From the NCBI GenBank assembly GCA_013696425.1, contig JACCYP010000302.1:1-5450 (forward strand): a stretch of DNA of 5,450 bases, read 5' to 3'. The translations under genes were made by a program, and so were the position numbers. Positions 4,493-5,450 of this stretch are shown piece by piece. The DNA is from Thermoleophilaceae bacterium (GTDB lineage: Bacteria > Actinomycetota > Thermoleophilia > Solirubrobacterales > Thermoleophilaceae). The notes under the pieces are model-generated. The model worked only from the letters and a program-made list of their open reading frames with translations. It did no database searches and was not told where the DNA came from. Each line of letters begins with the position of its first letter. Position 1 is the stretch's first letter.

Positions 4493-5450
4493 TTGACCAT
4501 TCGACGTTTCATCCTGCCCGTCCTTTTCGCCCTGTCACTGGCCCTCGCGGCCTGCGGCGGCGGTGGTGACTCAGACAGCGCGAAGGAGACCGTCGACAAG
4601 GCCTTCAAGAACTCGATCGGCAGCGCGAACGTGAAGCTCGACGTGACCGTCCAGCTCAACGGCATCCCGCAGCTCTCCGATCCCGTGAAGGTCCAGCTCA
4701 AGGGCCCGTACAAGTCAAACGGCGACAAGAAGATCCCGAGCGTCGACTGGGACGTGAACTTCTCCGGCGGCGGCCAGAACATCGAGGCGGGGCTCGTCTC
4801 GACGGGCGACAACGCCTACGTCGAGTTCGGTGGCCAGGCCTTCCAGGTCGGCGAGGAGCAGGTCGCGACACTCAACAAGCAGATCGCAGACCAGGCCGGC
4901 AAGAACCAGGGCACGAGCTTGGCCGACCTCGGCATCGAGCCGACCAGCTGGCTCTCCGACGCGAAGGACGAGGGCGAGGCCGACGTGGGGGGCGAGCAGG
5001 CCACGCACGTGTCCTCCCAGGTTGACGTCGCGAAGATGGTCACCGACCTGAACGAGGTGGTCGATAAGGCTCCCGCAGCCACGACCGGCGGCCAGAAGCC
5101 GCCCAAGATCACCGAGGCCCAGATCAAGAAGATCACCGATGTGGTCAAGGAGCCGCGGCTCGACGTGTTCGTCGGCGATGACGACAAGCTCCGCAAGGTC
5201 GCGATGGACATCGAGTTCGACGTGCCCGAGGGCGACCGCAAGGCCTCAGGTGGGATCGAGTCCGGGAAGATCGCCTTCGCCATCGAGTTCACCAAGGTCG
5301 GCGAGGATCAGGACATCAAGGCTCCGGAGAACGCCAAGCCGATCAACGAGCTCGGCGGTGCGCTCCAGGGCATTCTCGGTGGTGCGGCCGGCGGCCTGCA
5401 GGGCGGCAGCGGTGGCGCCGGCGCCGCTCCGGCGCCCGCCACGCCCGATC
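4493..5450 (+). CDS. Lipoprotein resembling the LppX/LprG family, partial (runs off window end)
   Basis: The frame is open from TTG at 4493 to the window end (319 codons, no stop). The TTG follows AAGGAG by 5 bases, and no ATG or GTG lies in a suitable place. The product has a basic start (TIRRF), a hydrophobic core and the lipobox L18-A19-A20-C21, so it should be lipidated at Cys21 and exported, followed by a Gly-rich linker (22-25). The mature part alternates strands and helices in the manner of actinobacterial LppX/LprG/LprA proteins, whose half-barrel carries lipids. Matching elements are NAYVEFGGQAFQVGEEQV (107-124), WLSDAKDEGEADVGGEQATHV (153-173), LDVFVGDDDKLRKVAMDI (223-240) and a final FTKVGEDQDIKAPENA (266-281). 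From 287 onward it is Gly/Ala/Pro-rich (GGALQGILGGAAGG, then APAPATPD), probably flexible. Codon use is strongly GC-ending, like its neighbours. Family assignment is by eye; lipoprotein status is much surer. Confidence 0.82.
   Translation, partial: MTIRRFILPVLFALSLALAACGGGGDSDSAKETVDKAFKNSIGSANVKLDVTVQLNGIPQLSDPVKVQLKGPYKSNGDKKIPSVDWDVNFSGGGQNIEAGLVSTGDNAYVEFGGQAFQVGEEQVATLNKQIADQAGKNQGTSLADLGIEPTSWLSDAKDEGEADVGGEQATHVSSQVDVAKMVTDLNEVVDKAPAATTGGQKPPKITEAQIKKITDVVKEPRLDVFVGDDDKLRKVAMDIEFDVPEGDRKASGGIESGKIAFAIEFTKVGEDQDIKAPENAKPINELGGALQGILGGAAGGLQGGSGGAGAAPAPATPD

Noticed and set aside
4426..5295. Two minus-strand open frames opposite the lipoprotein (4426-4812 and 4816-5295)
   Set aside because: The plus strand has a ribosome site, signal peptide with lipobox and a long coherent frame to the window end. 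The minus frames are serine/proline-rich shadows.

Overview
This window is GC-rich DNA (about two thirds G+C by eye). It has GTG/TTG starts, few Shine-Dalgarno (SD) sites and TANNNT-type -10 elements. Gene content and style fit a high-GC actinobacterium, plausibly Thermoleophilia/Solirubrobacterales. That placement is inference from protein style, since no rRNA or marker gene is present. The window is almost fully coding and holds no tRNA, rRNA, CRISPR array, insertion sequence or phage gene; the longest gene-free stretch is about 70 bases.

Left (1-1192, minus strand): a tightly overlapping three-gene operon. It runs from an EVE-domain protein (PUA-like fold) to a DUF2203 protein to a small four-helix membrane protein cut by the window edge. 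The first pair overlap in a TTGA stop/start and the second pair by 23 bases.

Middle (1193-2946): a conserved-looking 75-residue hypothetical gene (plus) diverges from the EVE gene across only 20 bases. A nearly palindromic -10 element there can serve both directions, and both genes appear leaderless. The small gene converges, with interlocking stop codons, on a minus-strand pair: an ArsA/Get3-type ATPase with a C-terminal alpha-crystallin-like domain, followed by an overlapping 107-residue gene for a helical protein. The ATPase lacks arsenite-pump cysteines and any ars neighbour, so a client-handling or targeting role is likelier than arsenic export. It starts at an obligate TTG inside a GC-rich inverted repeat.

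Right (2979-5450): a secreted protein of the D-glucuronyl C5-epimerase family (minus), closed by a strong hairpin terminator, diverges from a lipoprotein gene (plus) that runs off the end. The lipoprotein resembles the LppX/LprG family. The two genes have back-to-back SD sites one base apart, so their 5' leaders must be mutually antisense. In the epimerase, the position of the vertebrate catalytic glutamate appears to be isoleucine, which makes its activity worth checking. No complete novel defence or mobile system is visible. The most distinctive signals are the bidirectional leaderless promoter, the ATPase with its small partner, and the altered epimerase active site.
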